The notes under the pieces: model-generated | The model's database searches: none | Told to the model about the DNA's origin: nothing | What the model saw: only the letters and a program-made list of their open reading frames with translations | NCBI RefSeq assembly: GCF_014204715.1 | Contig: NZ_JACHLY010000001.1 | Location: forward strand, 1,302,001 to 1,366,000 | Reading direction: 5' to 3' | DNA length: 64,000 nucleotides | From: Streptomonospora salina | Lineage (GTDB): Bacteria; Actinomycetota; Actinomycetes; Streptosporangiales; Streptosporangiaceae | Program-made: the position numbers and the translations under genes | Part shown: piece after piece, positions 7,124 through 15,857 of the stretch | Layout of the letters: every line of letters begins with the position of its first letter | How positions within the stretch are numbered: position 1 is the first letter of the stretch

Positions 7124-8716
7124 TCAGTCCTGCGGGTAGCCCTGGCGCAGCAGGCCGTAGGACATCGCGTCCTTGAGCGCGATCCAGGAGGCGTCGATGA
7201 CGTTCTCCCCGACCCCGACCGTGGTCCACTCGCCGCGGCCGTCGCCGAAGGTCACCAGGATGCGGGTGACCGCGCCGGTACCGGAGTTGCCTTCGAGGAT
7301 GCGCACCTTGTAATCGGTCAGCTCCAACCCCGCCAGCGCCGTGTAGACGCCTTCCATCGCGCTGCGCAGCGCCCGGTCCAGCGCGTTGACCGGACCGTTG
7401 CCTTCGGCGGTGGCGATCACGCGCTCGCCCTTGACCTGCAGCTTCACGGTGGCTTCGCTGACCGCCTCGCCGGCGCGGTCGCCGCCGCGGCGCTCAGAGA
7501 TCACCCGCCAGGACTCGGCCTCGAAGTAGCGCACCGGGCTGTCCAGCTCCTCGCGCAGCAGCAGCTCCAGGGACGCGTCGGCCGCCTCGAAGCTGTAGCC
7601 GCTCTGCTCCAGCTCCTTGATCCGGTCCACCAGCCGCCCCAGCAGTTCGCGGTCGCCGGACAGGTCGAAGCCCAGTTCCCGGGCCTTGAGCTCGATGGAG
7701 GCGCGCCCGGCCATGTCCGAGACCAGCATCCGCATGTCGTTGCCCACCAGCGCCGGGTCGGTGTGCTGGTAGAGGTCGGGGTCGACCTTGATGGCCGAGG
7801 CGTGCAGCCCGGCCTTGTGCGCGAAGGCCGAGATCCCCACGTAGGGCTGGTGGGTCGACGGCGAGATGTTGACGATCTCGGCGACGGCCTGGGAAACGCG
7901 GGTCATCCGCGCCAGGCAGCCTTCCGGGAGGACGTCGCGGCCCTGCTTCAGCGCCAGCGCCCCCACGACCGAGAACAGGTTGGCGTTGCCCACCCGCTCG
8001 CCGTAGCCGTTGGCGGTGCACTGCACGTGCGTGGCGCCGGCTTCGACGGCGGCCAGCGTGTTGGCCACGGCGCAGCCGGTGTCGTCCTGAGCGTGGATGC
8101 CCAGCCGCGCGCCGGAGGCCGCGGCGACCTCGCCGACGATGCGGGTGATGTCGGCGGGCAGCATCCCGCCGTTGGTGTCGCAGAGCACGACGACGTCGAC
8201 GCCGGCCTCGGCGGCGGCGCGCACGACGCTGACGGCGTAGTCGGGGTCGTAGAGGTAGCCGTCGAAGAAGTGCTCGCAGTCGAGGAAGACGCGCCTTCCG
8301 TGCTCGCGCAGATGGCCGACGGTGTCGGCGATCATCGCGAGGTTCTCCTCACCGGTGGTGCGCAGCGCGCGCTCCACGTGGCGGATGTCGCTTTTGGCGA
8401 CCAGGGTGACCACGGGAGCGCCCGAGTCGCGCAGCGCGGCGACCTGAGGGTCGTCGGCCGCCTGCACGCCCGCCCGGCGGGTCGCGCCGAACGCGCACAG
8501 CTGCGCGTGCTCCAGGTCGAGCTCGTGTGAAGCCCGCTGGAAGAACTCGGTGTCCTTGGGGTTCGCCCCCGGCCATCCGCCTTCGATGAAGCGCACGCCG
8601 AACTCGTCGAGCAGCGAGGCGATGGCGAGCTTGTCGGCGACGGTCAGGTTGACGCCCTCGCGCTGGGCCCCGTCGCGCAGCGTCGTGTCGAAGACGTGGA
8701 AACTGTCGTCAGGCAT
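7124..8716 (-). CDS. cimA: Citramalate synthase
   Basis: A 530-residue DRE-TIM metallolyase of the LeuA/CimA class. It begins FHVFDTTLRDGAQREGVNLT, with the metal-binding DTTLRDG, and contains GGWPGANPKD, FLDCEHFFDGYLYDP, LCDTNGGMLP and GIHAQDDTGCAVAN (the H-x-(H/Q)-D-D loop). The C-terminal part (from about 390) is the regulatory dimerisation domain. GGWPGANPKD and the HAQDD loop separate the CimA group from LeuA. The enzyme condenses acetyl-CoA with pyruvate to (R)-citramalate, giving a threonine-independent route to 2-oxobutyrate and isoleucine. Upstream lie an Ile-codon leader peptide, a terminator hairpin and a palindromic operator (8771-8934), so attenuation by isoleucine is predicted. 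Downstream in pathway order are ilvB/N/C, leuB and ilvE, all in this window. Confidence 0.93.
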   Translation of the reverse strand: MPDDSFHVFDTTLRDGAQREGVNLTVADKLAIASLLDEFGVRFIEGGWPGANPKDTEFFQRASHELDLEHAQLCAFGATRRAGVQAADDPQVAALRDSGAPVVTLVAKSDIRHVERALRTTGEENLAMIADTVGHLREHGRRVFLDCEHFFDGYLYDPDYAVSVVRAAAEAGVDVVVLCDTNGGMLPADITRIVGEVAAASGARLGIHAQDDTGCAVANTLAAVEAGATHVQCTANGYGERVGNANLFSVVGALALKQGRDVLPEGCLARMTRVSQAVAEIVNISPSTHQPYVGISAFAHKAGLHASAIKVDPDLYQHTDPALVGNDMRMLVSDMAGRASIELKARELGFDLSGDRELLGRLVDRIKELEQSGYSFEAADASLELLLREELDSPVRYFEAESWRVISERRGGDRAGEAVSEATVKLQVKGERVIATAEGNGPVNALDRALRSAMEGVYTALAGLELTDYKVRILEGNSGTGAVTRILVTFGDGRGEWTTVGVGENVIDASWIALKDAMSYGLLRQGYPQD

Positions 8717-8770
8717 GGGTGCGAACTCCCGGGTGTGTGCTGTCGTTGTCGCGGCCCCGCCGGCGGCAAT

Positions 8771-8800
8771 AAAAAAGACCCCTCGTGGACACGAGAGGTC
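8771..8800 (-). terminator. Attenuator terminator in the cimA leader
   Basis: On the minus strand, GACCTCTCGT and ACGAGGGGTC form a 10-bp stem with a GTCC loop (8777-8800), followed by six T (8771-8776). It lies 54 nt upstream of the cimA ATG, so it would stop transcription before the gene. An upstream 11-bp hairpin pairs 8827-8837 with 8801-8811. A GACCCC stretch in the loop of that hairpin could instead pair with GGGGTC of the terminator and act as antiterminator. Confidence 0.85.
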
Positions 8801-8823
8801 GGCGCGCTGGCGGGGGTCCGTTT

Positions 8824-8865
8824 TCAGCCAGCGCGCCTCACGATAATGATCACCTGAGACGGCAC
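8824..8865 (-). CDS. cimA leader peptide (Ile-rich)
   Basis: A very short frame upstream of the cimA attenuator. From the GTG at 8853 it reads MIIIVRRAG and stops. From an in-frame GTG at 8865 it reads MPSQVIIIVRRAG. Three consecutive Ile codons (ATC ATT ATC) and a Val codon are the control codons expected for branched-chain attenuation. The following codons, from AGG through GGC, form the first arm of an 11-bp hairpin (8827-8837 with 8801-8811), and the stop codon lies in its loop. Ribosomes stalled at Ile codons would block that hairpin. Neither start has a strong Shine-Dalgarno sequence, so the exact start is open. It is analogous to the ilvB leader at 17724. Confidence 0.75.
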   Translation of the reverse strand: MPSQVIIIVRRAG

Positions 8866-8917
8866 GTTCGCCAGTCTGCCACAGGTGCGCGCCGGAGTCC
8901 GAATAATCGACAGATAC

Positions 8918-8934
8918 GTCTCAGGGAATGAGAC
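8918..8934. promoter_or_regulatory. Palindromic operator upstream of cimA
   Basis: A perfect 6-5-6 inverted repeat, GTCTCA-GGGAA-TGAGAC. It lies 53-65 bp upstream of the leader-peptide start, where an operator would overlap the cimA promoter. The same dyad with one or two changes occurs upstream of leuB (11601-11617) and ilvB (17830-17846). An IclR-type branched-chain regulator (LtbR/NdgR class) would be the first candidate to bind it, by inference. Confidence 0.6.
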
Positions 8935-9048
8935 ATCGCGGTGTCGTAGCCGGTATGCGGCGGGATGTCTGCGTGAGCGGAATCCGTATGCGTAGGGGCA
9001 GCGGCCTCCGGGGCGGGCCGACTCGTGCGCCCGCCCCGGGGCGGCGCG

Positions 9049-10167
9049 CTATGCGAACGTGCGGACCCAGCCGTGGGTGTCGGCGCGCGTCCCGTACTGC
9101 AGGGCGACGAGTTCCTCGCGCAGGCCCATGGTGACCGGGCCCGCCTGGCCGTCGCCGACGGTGAACTCGGTTCCGCGGCCCTTGACGTGGCCGACGGGGG
9201 TGATCACCGCGGCCGTTCCGCACGCGAAGACCTCGGTGAGCTCGCCGCTCAGGGCGGCCCGGCGCCACTCGTCGGTGGAGACGGCGCCCTCCTCGGCGGG
9301 GAAGCCCAGTTCGGGGCCGAGAGTCAGCAGCGAGTCGCGGGTGATGCCCGGCAGCAGCGTCCCGGTCAGCGCGGGTGTCACCATCCGCGCCTCGTCGCCC
9401 GACCCGAAGACGAAGAACAGGTTCATCCCGCCCATCTCCTCGACCCAGCGGTGCTCCTTGGCGTCGAGCCACACCACCTGGTCGCAGCCCTGCTGCACGG
9501 CCTGGGACTGGGCCACGAAGCTGGAGGCGTAGTTGCCGGCGAACTTGGCCTCGCCGGTTCCGCCGGGCGCCGCGCGGGTGTAGTCGTCGCTCAGCCACAC
9601 CGAGACCGGCTTGATGCCGCCGCTGAAGTAGGGCCCCGAAGGCGAGGCGATGAGCACGAACCGGTAGCTGCGCGAAGGGTGGTTGACCCCGAGGCCGACG
9701 TCGGTGGCGAACATGAACGGCCGCAGGTACAGGCTGCTGTTGGGCTGGGAGGGGATCCACTCGGAGTCGTGGCGCAGCAGGGTCTCGATCGCGCCGAGGA
9801 ACAGTTCCTCGGGCAGTTCGGGCATCGCCATGCGGCGCGCGCTGCGGTTGAGCCGCGCGGCGTTGGCCTCCGGGCGGAAGCAGGCGACCTCGCCGCCGGG
9901 GTGGCGGTAGGCCTTCAGGCCTTCGAAGATCTCCTGGGCGTAGTGCAGGGAAGCGGTGGCCGGATCGAGCGTCAGCGGACCGTAGGGCTCCAGACGCGGG
10001 GCGTACCAGCCGTTGCCCTCCATGTAGTCGATGGTGACCATGTGATCGGTGAACACGGTCCCGAACCCGGGATCGCCCAGCAGTCGCTCGCGCTCCTGCG
10101 GGGTCTTCCGCTGGGCCGAGAGCCGGACGTCGAACGTCAACCCGCTTGTGGTGGTGCTGCTGTTCAT
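9049..10167 (-). CDS. ilvE: Branched-chain amino acid aminotransferase
   Basis: A 372-residue class IV PLP aminotransferase. Landmarks are [69 protein letters not shown] (PLP lysine), [22 protein letters not shown] and [13 protein letters not shown]. It transfers amino groups between Glu and the 2-oxo acids of Ile, Leu and Val, the last step for all three. The ATG at 10167 ([16 protein letters not shown]) has AGAGGACC upstream as ribosome-binding site. The 66 codons upstream in frame are low complexity. The gene lies between leuB and cimA on the same strand but is separated from leuB by about 280 bp, so it probably has its own promoter. Confidence 0.95.
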   Translation of the reverse strand: MNSSTTTSGLTFDVRLSAQRKTPQERERLLGDPGFGTVFTDHMVTIDYMEGNGWYAPRLEPYGPLTLDPATASLHYAQEIFEGLKAYRHPGGEVACFRPEANAARLNRSARRMAMPELPEELFLGAIETLLRHDSEWIPSQPNSSLYLRPFMFATDVGLGVNHPSRSYRFVLIASPSGPYFSGGIKPVSVWLSDDYTRAAPGGTGEAKFAGNYASSFVAQSQAVQQGCDQVVWLDAKEHRWVEEMGGMNLFFVFGSGDEARMVTPALTGTLLPGITRDSLLTLGPELGFPAEEGAVSTDEWRRAALSGELTEVFACGTAAVITPVGHVKGRGTEFTVGDGQAGPVTMGLREELVALQYGTRADTHGWVRTFA

Positions 10168-10447
10168 TGGGTCAGGTCCTCTCCGTACATCGGGGCGGCC
10201 GCACTGCCGCCCCGGATTCCAGTGTGACGGAAACGACGCACCCGCGGCCATAGGACCCCGCAGGCCGCCGCGCGGCCGGGGGCCGGCCCAGGCGGGGCCG
10301 GCGGGCATCCGGCGGTGCGGCGGAGCGGACGAACGGCGACGGCGGGCGCGCCGGTCGATCGGCACGCCCGCCGCGTGGAACCCTTCCGGGGCCTGCGCAC
10401 CCGGCCGTGCCGATCGCCGAATCAGCAGGGCCGAGGCGCGGCGCGGC

Positions 10448-11515
10448 TCAGCCCTGCCCGGCTACTCGCTTGGCGATGTCATCGCCGACGGCCGACGTGG
10501 AGCGCTCGTCGGCGGCTCCCTCGGCGCGCACACGCAGGTCCGCGGACACGGCCTCCTCGACCTTGCGGGCGGCGGCGTCCAGGCCGAGGTGGTCGAGCAT
10601 GATGACCGCCGACAGCACGGTGGCGGTGGGGTCGGCCTTGCCCTGCCCCGCGATGTCCGGCGCCGAGCCGTGCACGGGCTCGAACATGCTCGGGAAGTCG
10701 TCCTCGGGGTTGATGTTGCCGCTGGCGGCCATCCCGATGCCGCCGGCCACGGCCGCCCCGAGGTCGGTGATGATGTCGCCGAAGAGATTGTCGGTGACCA
10801 CCACGTCGAAGCGCTGCGGCTGGGAGACGAAGAACATCGCGGCGGCGTCGACGTGGGTGTAGTCGACCGAGACCGCGGGGAAGTCCGGGGCGACCTCGCG
10901 CACGACGCGCTGCCACAGTTCGCCGGCGTAGGTCAGCACGTTGTCCTTGTGCACCAGTGTGAGCTTCTTGCGCGGGCGCTGGGCGGCCTTGGCGAAGGCG
11001 TAGCGCACCACTCGCTCCACTCCCAGGCGGGTGTTGACGCTGTCCTGGGTGGCGATCTCGTCGGGCGTGCCCTTGCGCAGGACGCCGCCCATGCCGGCGT
11101 AGGGGCCCTCGGTGCCTTCGCGCACGACGAGCATGTCCATGTCTTCGGGGCGCACGCCCGCCAGCGGGGTATCCACGCCGGGGTACAGCCGCACCGGCCG
11201 CAGGTTGACGTAGTGCGAGAAAGCGAAGCGCAGCCGCAGCAGCAGGCCGCGCTCCAGCACGCCGCTGGGCACACTGGGGTCGCCCACCGCGCCCAGGAGG
11301 ACGGCGTCGTGGCCGCGCAGTTCCTCTTCGACCGAGTCGGGCAGCGTCTCGCCGGTCGCGTGCCACCGGCGGGCGCCGAGCTCGTACTCGGTGGTTTCGA
11401 CGGCGATGTCGTGCTCGGAAGCGGCGGCGGTGAGGACCTTGAGTCCCTCCGCCACCACCTCGGGGCCGATCCCGTCGCCGGGGATGACGGCCAGATTCAC
11501 GGTGCGCGCAGCCAT
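10448..11515 (-). CDS. leuB: 3-Isopropylmalate dehydrogenase
   Basis: A 355-residue beta-decarboxylating dehydrogenase that oxidises 3-isopropylmalate to 2-oxoisocaproate with NAD in leucine synthesis. Visible family segments are [108 protein letters not shown] and [21 protein letters not shown]. The ATG at 11515 gives the conserved start. About 86-120 bp upstream lie the shared branched-chain palindrome and a second dyad (CCAGAC-AAC-GTCTGG), consistent with operator control. No leader peptide or attenuator is seen here, unlike cimA and ilvB. Confidence 0.95.
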   Translation of the reverse strand: MAARTVNLAVIPGDGIGPEVVAEGLKVLTAAASEHDIAVETTEYELGARRWHATGETLPDSVEEELRGHDAVLLGAVGDPSVPSGVLERGLLLRLRFAFSHYVNLRPVRLYPGVDTPLAGVRPEDMDMLVVREGTEGPYAGMGGVLRKGTPDEIATQDSVNTRLGVERVVRYAFAKAAQRPRKKLTLVHKDNVLTYAGELWQRVVREVAPDFPAVSVDYTHVDAAAMFFVSQPQRFDVVVTDNLFGDIITDLGAAVAGGIGMAASGNINPEDDFPSMFEPVHGSAPDIAGQGKADPTATVLSAVIMLDHLGLDAAARKVEEAVSADLRVRAEGAADERSTSAVGDDIAKRVAGQG

Positions 11516-11600
11516 TAGCAGCCCAGCCCCTACTCAGCTCTTCGGTCTCGTCGGAACGGTCCCGGCACGGGGCGGCCCGGGTCGGCGCGAACCCGAGCTC

Positions 11601-11633
11601 CTCTCACATGCTGAGACCCCAGACAACGTCTGG
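11601..11633. promoter_or_regulatory. Double dyad upstream of leuB
   Basis: Two overlapping dyads sit about 86-118 bp upstream of leuB. The first is CTCTCA-CATGC-TGAGAC (11601-11617), one change from the cimA operator at its first base. The second is CCAGAC-AAC-GTCTGG (11619-11633), a perfect 6-3-6 dyad. They probably form a repressor or activator site for leuB. Confidence 0.55.
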
Positions 11634-11643
11634 TGAGACAAGA

Positions 11644-11751
11644 CTAGCGCCCCGAGGGACCTCCGTTGTCGCGGCGGTCCAATGCGACCTGGACCGCCTC
11701 GGCGGCGTCGGCGGAATCGGTGTCGGCGGGTGCGGGCGTGGTGTCGTACAC
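11644..11751 (-). CDS. Possible 35-residue protein upstream of leuB
   Basis: A short acidic frame (MYDTTPAPADTDSADAAEAV, then QVALDRRDNGG and PSGR) starts at a GTG at 11751 with a strong GGAGGAGAG ribosome-binding site 5 nt upstream. It ends at a TAG at 11644, just before the leuB operator. Third codon positions are mostly G/C, as in real genes here. It resembles no family that I recognise and has no Ile/Leu/Val codon run, so it is not a leucine leader peptide. It could equally be a chance frame, but the start site is unusually good. Confidence 0.4.
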   Translation of the reverse strand: MYDTTPAPADTDSADAAEAVQVALDRRDNGGPSGR

Positions 11752-12148
11752 GGCTCTCCTCCACACGGATGCGTCCGCGGCCCGGCGGGACCGCGGTACA
11801 GAGCTGGTCCCGATCACCGGCGGATCCGGCGCGGGACCCGGGGCGCCGGTGCGCACGGCACGGGCGGCGGATCACCGAACGGGTGGATCGGTCGGTCCGG
11901 GACCGCAGACTTCCGCGGCGGGCGTCGGCGCGGACAGCGGACGAGGAGCGCACATGTCCCCGGCGCGGGTGGTGCCGAGCGGCCGCGGTCCCCGGTGTCG
12001 TGGGCCGGCCGTGCGCGGGGCGTCGGCGGCGATCTCGCCGCGCGCCCATCTCTTAGGACGACAGACTATCGGACGTCCGAACAACCCGCCAGCCCGCATC
12101 GGCCGGGCACGGACCGGCGGAGAGTCCGCGGCACCGGACCGGGGCCCG
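11752..12148. other. Intergenic region with no supported gene
   Basis: About 400 bp between the small frame and the serA terminator. The long open frames here are Arg/Pro/Gly shadows on both strands with no start-site support. Confidence 0.5.
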
Positions 12149-12193
12149 AAAAACGCTGAGGGCCGTCCGCGCACGCGCGGACGGCCCTCAGCG
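12149..12193 (-). terminator. serA terminator
   Basis: A perfect 18-bp stem (CGCTGAGGGCCGTCCGCG, 12154-12171, with its complement ending at 12193) with a CACG loop. On the minus strand it is followed by five T (12149-12153). It begins 46 nt past the serA stop. Confidence 0.9.
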
Positions 12194-12238
12194 CACTCGC
12201 GGCGCCCCCGGCTCAATCGGGGCGCCGCGGGGCCGGTA

Positions 12239-13831
12239 TCAGTCCTCCAGGTTGACCTGGCGGGTCTGCGACGCCTGGATCTCGCCGGAGATCTCCTCCA
12301 GGATCGGGCCGGGGACCTCGGAGTCGACGGTCAGCGTAATCAGCGCCGTCCCTCCCTCGGTGTCCCGGCTGACCTGCATGCCGGCGATGTTGACCTGAGC
12401 CTCGCCCAGCAGCGCGCCGACCTTGCCGACGATGCCGGGGCGATCGTGGTAGGAGAGGAACGCCATGTGCTCGTTGACGGGGATCTCCATGCTGTAACCG
12501 TTGATCTCCACGAGCTTCTCGTGGTGGCGCGGACCGGTCAGCGTGCCCGAGGCCGACACCTTCTGGCCGTCGGGCAGCACCCCGCGCACGGTGATCAGGT
12601 TGCGCCAGTCGGAGTTGTCGTCGCTGGTGACCAGGTTCACCTCGACGCCGCGCTCCTTGGCCAGCAGCGGCGCGTTGACGAAGGTCACCGATTCCTCGAC
12701 CACGTCGCCGAAGACGCCCTTGAGGGCCGCGAGCTCCAGCACCTTGACGTCGTGGGCGGCGATCTCGCCGCGGACCTCGATGTCGATGCGGTCGGCGACC
12801 CCGCGGGCCAGCGACGTGAAGATGCGGCCGAGCTTCTCGGTCAGCGGCAGGCCCGGCTTGACGTCCTCGGCAACAGCGCCGCCCTGCACGTTGACGGCGT
12901 CGGGCACGAACTCGCCGGACAGCGCCAGCTTCACCGAGCGGACGACCTGGGTGCCCGCCTTCTCCTGGGCCTCGGCGGTGCTGGCACCCAGGTGGGGCGC
13001 CACCACGACGTCGTCCTCGAACTCGAACAACGGACTGTCGGTGCAGGGCTCGGAGGCCCACACGTCGATGCCGGCGCCGGCTACGCGGCCTTCCTTGAGG
13101 GCGCGGTAGAGCGCGTCCTCGTTCAGGATGCCGCCGCGCGCGGCGTTGATGATGCGCACGTCCGGCTTGACCTTGGCCAGCGCCTCGTCGCCGATGAGAC
13201 CGATGGTCTCCTTGTTCTTGGGCAGGTGGATCGTGATGTAGTCGCTGCGCCGCAGCAGTTCGTCGAGGCTGACGAGCTCGACGCCCATCTGCGCGGCGCG
13301 GGAGGGCTGCACGAACGGGTCGTAGGCGACGATGTGGGTGCCGAAGGCCGCGAGCCGCTGGGCGACCAGCTGGCCGATACGGCCCAGGCCGACCACGCCC
13401 ACGGTCTTGTCGTAGACCTCGACGCCGGTGTATTTGGAACGCTTCCACTCGCCGTTGATCAGCGCGTTGTGCGCGGGCGCGGTGTTGCGCGACGTCGCCA
13501 GCAGCAGGTTGATGGCCTGCTCGGCGGCGCTGATGATGTTGGACGTGGGGGCGTTGACGACGAGGACTCCGGCCTTGGTCGCCGCGTCGACGTCGACGTT
13601 GTCCAGCCCCACCCCGGCGCGCGCCACGACCTTGAGCCGGGGGGCGGCGGCCAGCGCCTCGGCGTCGACCTGCGTCGCGCTGCGGACGATCAGAGCGTCG
13701 ACGTCTTCGAGGGCGGGCAGCAGCTCGGACCGGTCGGCGCCGTTGGCGTGGCGGACCTCGAAGTCGCCTTCCAGCAGCGCGAGACCGGCGGGGGAGAGTT
13801 CTTCCGCGACGAGAACGGAGGGCTTAGACAC
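12239..13831 (-). CDS. serA: D-3-phosphoglycerate dehydrogenase
   Basis: A 530-residue enzyme for the first step of serine synthesis, oxidising 3-phosphoglycerate with NAD. Segments seen are LIVRSATQVDAEALAAA, ARAGVGLDNVDVDAATKAGV, VGVVGLGRIGQLVAQRL (NAD site), NAARGGILNEDAL, VVAPHLGASTAEAQEKAG (active His), then the ASB domain and a C-terminal ACT domain (LSYHDRPGIVGKVGALL) for serine feedback. Length matches the long actinobacterial type. The GTG at 13831 (VSKPSVLVAEELSP) is preferred, because AAGGA lies 8 nt upstream. The ATG at 13840 is an alternative but sits right on the Shine-Dalgarno sequence. It stands between leuB and ilvC on the same strand with its own terminator. Confidence 0.95.
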   Translation of the reverse strand: MSKPSVLVAEELSPAGLALLEGDFEVRHANGADRSELLPALEDVDALIVRSATQVDAEALAAAPRLKVVARAGVGLDNVDVDAATKAGVLVVNAPTSNIISAAEQAINLLLATSRNTAPAHNALINGEWKRSKYTGVEVYDKTVGVVGLGRIGQLVAQRLAAFGTHIVAYDPFVQPSRAAQMGVELVSLDELLRRSDYITIHLPKNKETIGLIGDEALAKVKPDVRIINAARGGILNEDALYRALKEGRVAGAGIDVWASEPCTDSPLFEFEDDVVVAPHLGASTAEAQEKAGTQVVRSVKLALSGEFVPDAVNVQGGAVAEDVKPGLPLTEKLGRIFTSLARGVADRIDIEVRGEIAAHDVKVLELAALKGVFGDVVEESVTFVNAPLLAKERGVEVNLVTSDDNSDWRNLITVRGVLPDGQKVSASGTLTGPRHHEKLVEINGYSMEIPVNEHMAFLSYHDRPGIVGKVGALLGEAQVNIAGMQVSRDTEGGTALITLTVDSEVPGPILEEISGEIQASQTRQVNLED

Positions 13832-14153
13832 AGCTTGCATCCTTATTCGGGTTGCGGCGTGGCCGCGTTTTCGCGGCTGGTCCTTTCCCACTTCGGTGGG
13901 CTCGTTCGGTTGTGACGGCCACGAAAAGTCTAGTGCGCCGGTGGGTTTCGCTCGGGAAAGGGGGTACCGCAACGCCCCGGAAAAGCGCCGTGACCAGGGA
14001 TGGCGAGCGGCCCTGAGGCGGCCGCGCGGCGCCGGGGCCGCCGTAGCGGGCCACCCGGTGGCGGCCCGTCCTCCGCACGGGCGGGCCGCTCCCGCGCCCC
14101 GCCCGTGCGGAGGCGGGGCGGCGGGAGCGGCCGGTCGTCGAGGCGGCCCGGGA

Positions 14154-15149
14154 TCAGCCCTGCAGCCAGCTCATCAGCGGGCGCAGTTCGGCGCCGACCT
14201 TCTCGATCGGCTCGCTCTGCTCGGCCTCGCGGCGCTTGAGGAACGCGGGCCGGCCGGCGTCGAACTCGGCGACCATCTCCCGGGCGTAGCTGCCGTCCTG
14301 GATCTCCGAGAGCACGCGGCGCATCTCTTCGCGGGTCTGCTCGGTGACGATGCGCGGGCCGCGGGTGTAGCCGCCGTACTCGGCGTTGTCGGAGACCGAC
14401 CAGTTCATCTTGGAGATGCCGCCCTCGTACATGAGGTCGACGATGAGCTTGACCTCGTGCAGGCACTCGAAGTACGCGACCTCGGGCTGGTACCCGGCCT
14501 CGGTCAGCGTGGAGAATCCGGCCTTGATCAGCTCGGACAGGCCGCCGCAGAGCACGGTCTGCTCGCCGAAGAGGTCGGTTTCGGTCTCCTCGGTGAAGGT
14601 GGTCTTCAGCGCGCCGGCGCGGGTGCCGCCGATGCCCTTGGCGTAGGACAGCGCCAGGTCCCAGGCCGAACCGGTGGAGTCCTGCTCCACCGCCACCAGC
14701 ACCGGCACGCCGCGCCCTTCCTCGAACTGGCGGCGCACCAGGTGCCCGGGGCCCTTGGGGGCGATCATGGCGACGTCGACGTCGGAGGGCGGCTGGACGA
14801 GGCCGTAGCGGATGCTGAAGCCGTGGCCGAAGAACAGCGCGTCGCCGGCCGTGAGGTGGGGCGCGATCTCGTCGTTGTAGAGGTCGCGGTGGATGTGGTC
14901 GGGCACCAGCACCACGATGAGGTCGGCTTCCTCGGCGGCCTGGGCCGGAGTCACCACGCGCAGGCCGGCCTCTTCGGCCTTCTGGCGGCTCTGGGAGCCT
15001 TCGGCGAGGCCGATGCGCACGTCCACGCCGGAGTCCCGCAGCGACAGCGCATGCGCGTGCCCCTGGCTGCCGTACCCGATCACGGCGACGGTGCGCCCTT
15101 GGATGACGCTGAGATCGGCGGCGTCGTCGTAGTACATCTCTGCTGCCAC
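14154..15149 (-). CDS. ilvC: Ketol-acid reductoisomerase (class I)
   Basis: A 331-residue enzyme that isomerises and reduces 2-acetolactate and 2-aceto-2-hydroxybutyrate with NADPH and Mg. Motifs are [21 protein letters not shown] (nucleotide site), [47 protein letters not shown] (Mg-binding Asp/Glu) and [18 protein letters not shown]-like ECLHEVK. Its short length marks class I. The GTG at 15149 ([14 protein letters not shown]) has AAGGAG upstream. It is the third gene of the ilvB-ilvN-ilvC run, with a 136-bp gap to ilvN, and is probably transcribed from the ilvB leader. Confidence 0.96.
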   Translation of the reverse strand: MAAEMYYDDAADLSVIQGRTVAVIGYGSQGHAHALSLRDSGVDVRIGLAEGSQSRQKAEEAGLRVVTPAQAAEEADLIVVLVPDHIHRDLYNDEIAPHLTAGDALFFGHGFSIRYGLVQPPSDVDVAMIAPKGPGHLVRRQFEEGRGVPVLVAVEQDSTGSAWDLALSYAKGIGGTRAGALKTTFTEETETDLFGEQTVLCGGLSELIKAGFSTLTEAGYQPEVAYFECLHEVKLIVDLMYEGGISKMNWSVSDNAEYGGYTRGPRIVTEQTREEMRRVLSEIQDGSYAREMVAEFDAGRPAFLKRREAEQSEPIEKVGAELRPLMSWLQG

Positions 15150-15285
15150 TTCGGCCTACTCCTTGTGTGTATGGAAAACGTGTGTCGTGCGGTTTCGGGC
15201 GGGATCCGCCGCGCACCGGGACGCGCGGCGGGTGCGGAACCACGTCCGGCGGGCCGCGCCTTGTGGGTGCGGGCCGTGCCGGGGC

Positions 15286-15810
15286 TCACGCGCTGCGTTC
15301 TACCGCGCGCAGCGAGCGGTCGGTGATGGACCGGGGGCCGCGGCCCAGCGCGACCAGACCCGATTTCACCAGTTCCTTGATGCCGAACGGTTCGAGGTTG
15401 CGCACCAGCGCGTCGAGCTTCTCCGGTTTGCCGGTCGCCTCAAGCACCACGACGTCGGGTCCGACGTCGACGATGTTGGCGCGGAACAGCTCTGCCGTCT
15501 GGATGACGGCGGTACGGTTGGCGGCGTCGGCCTTGACCTTGGCCAGCAGGAGCTCCCTGCGGACCGAGGCGTCGTTGTCCATCTCGACGATCTTGATGAC
15601 GTTGACCAGCTTGTTGAGCTGCTTGGTCACCTGCTCCAAGGGGTGGTGGTCGCAGTTGACCACGATCGTCATGCGGGACAGGCCCTCGTATTCGGTGGTG
15701 CTGACGCTGAGCGAGTCGATGTTGAACCCGCGCCGCGAGAACAGCGCCGAAGTCCGGGCGAGTATGCCGGGGGTGTCTTCCACGAGGACGGAAAGGGTGT
15801 GCTGGCTCAT
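15286..15810 (-). CDS. ilvN: Acetolactate synthase small (regulatory) subunit
   Basis: A 174-residue regulatory subunit. It opens MSQHTLSVLVEDTPGILART, an ACT domain that binds valine (residues 4-78). The C-terminal domain includes ELLLAKVKADAANRTAV, FRANIVDVGPD, LEATGKPEKLDALVRNLEPF and GIKELVKSGLVALGRG, all standard. It activates IlvB and confers feedback inhibition. The gene starts 47 bp after the ilvB stop, so they form one operon. Confidence 0.96.
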   Translation of the reverse strand: MSQHTLSVLVEDTPGILARTSALFSRRGFNIDSLSVSTTEYEGLSRMTIVVNCDHHPLEQVTKQLNKLVNVIKIVEMDNDASVRRELLLAKVKADAANRTAVIQTAELFRANIVDVGPDVVVLEATGKPEKLDALVRNLEPFGIKELVKSGLVALGRGPRSITDRSLRAVERSA

Positions 15811-15857
15811 GGTGAAATCGTCGCCTCTTTCGTGAACCTGACCGGTACCCGGTCCTT

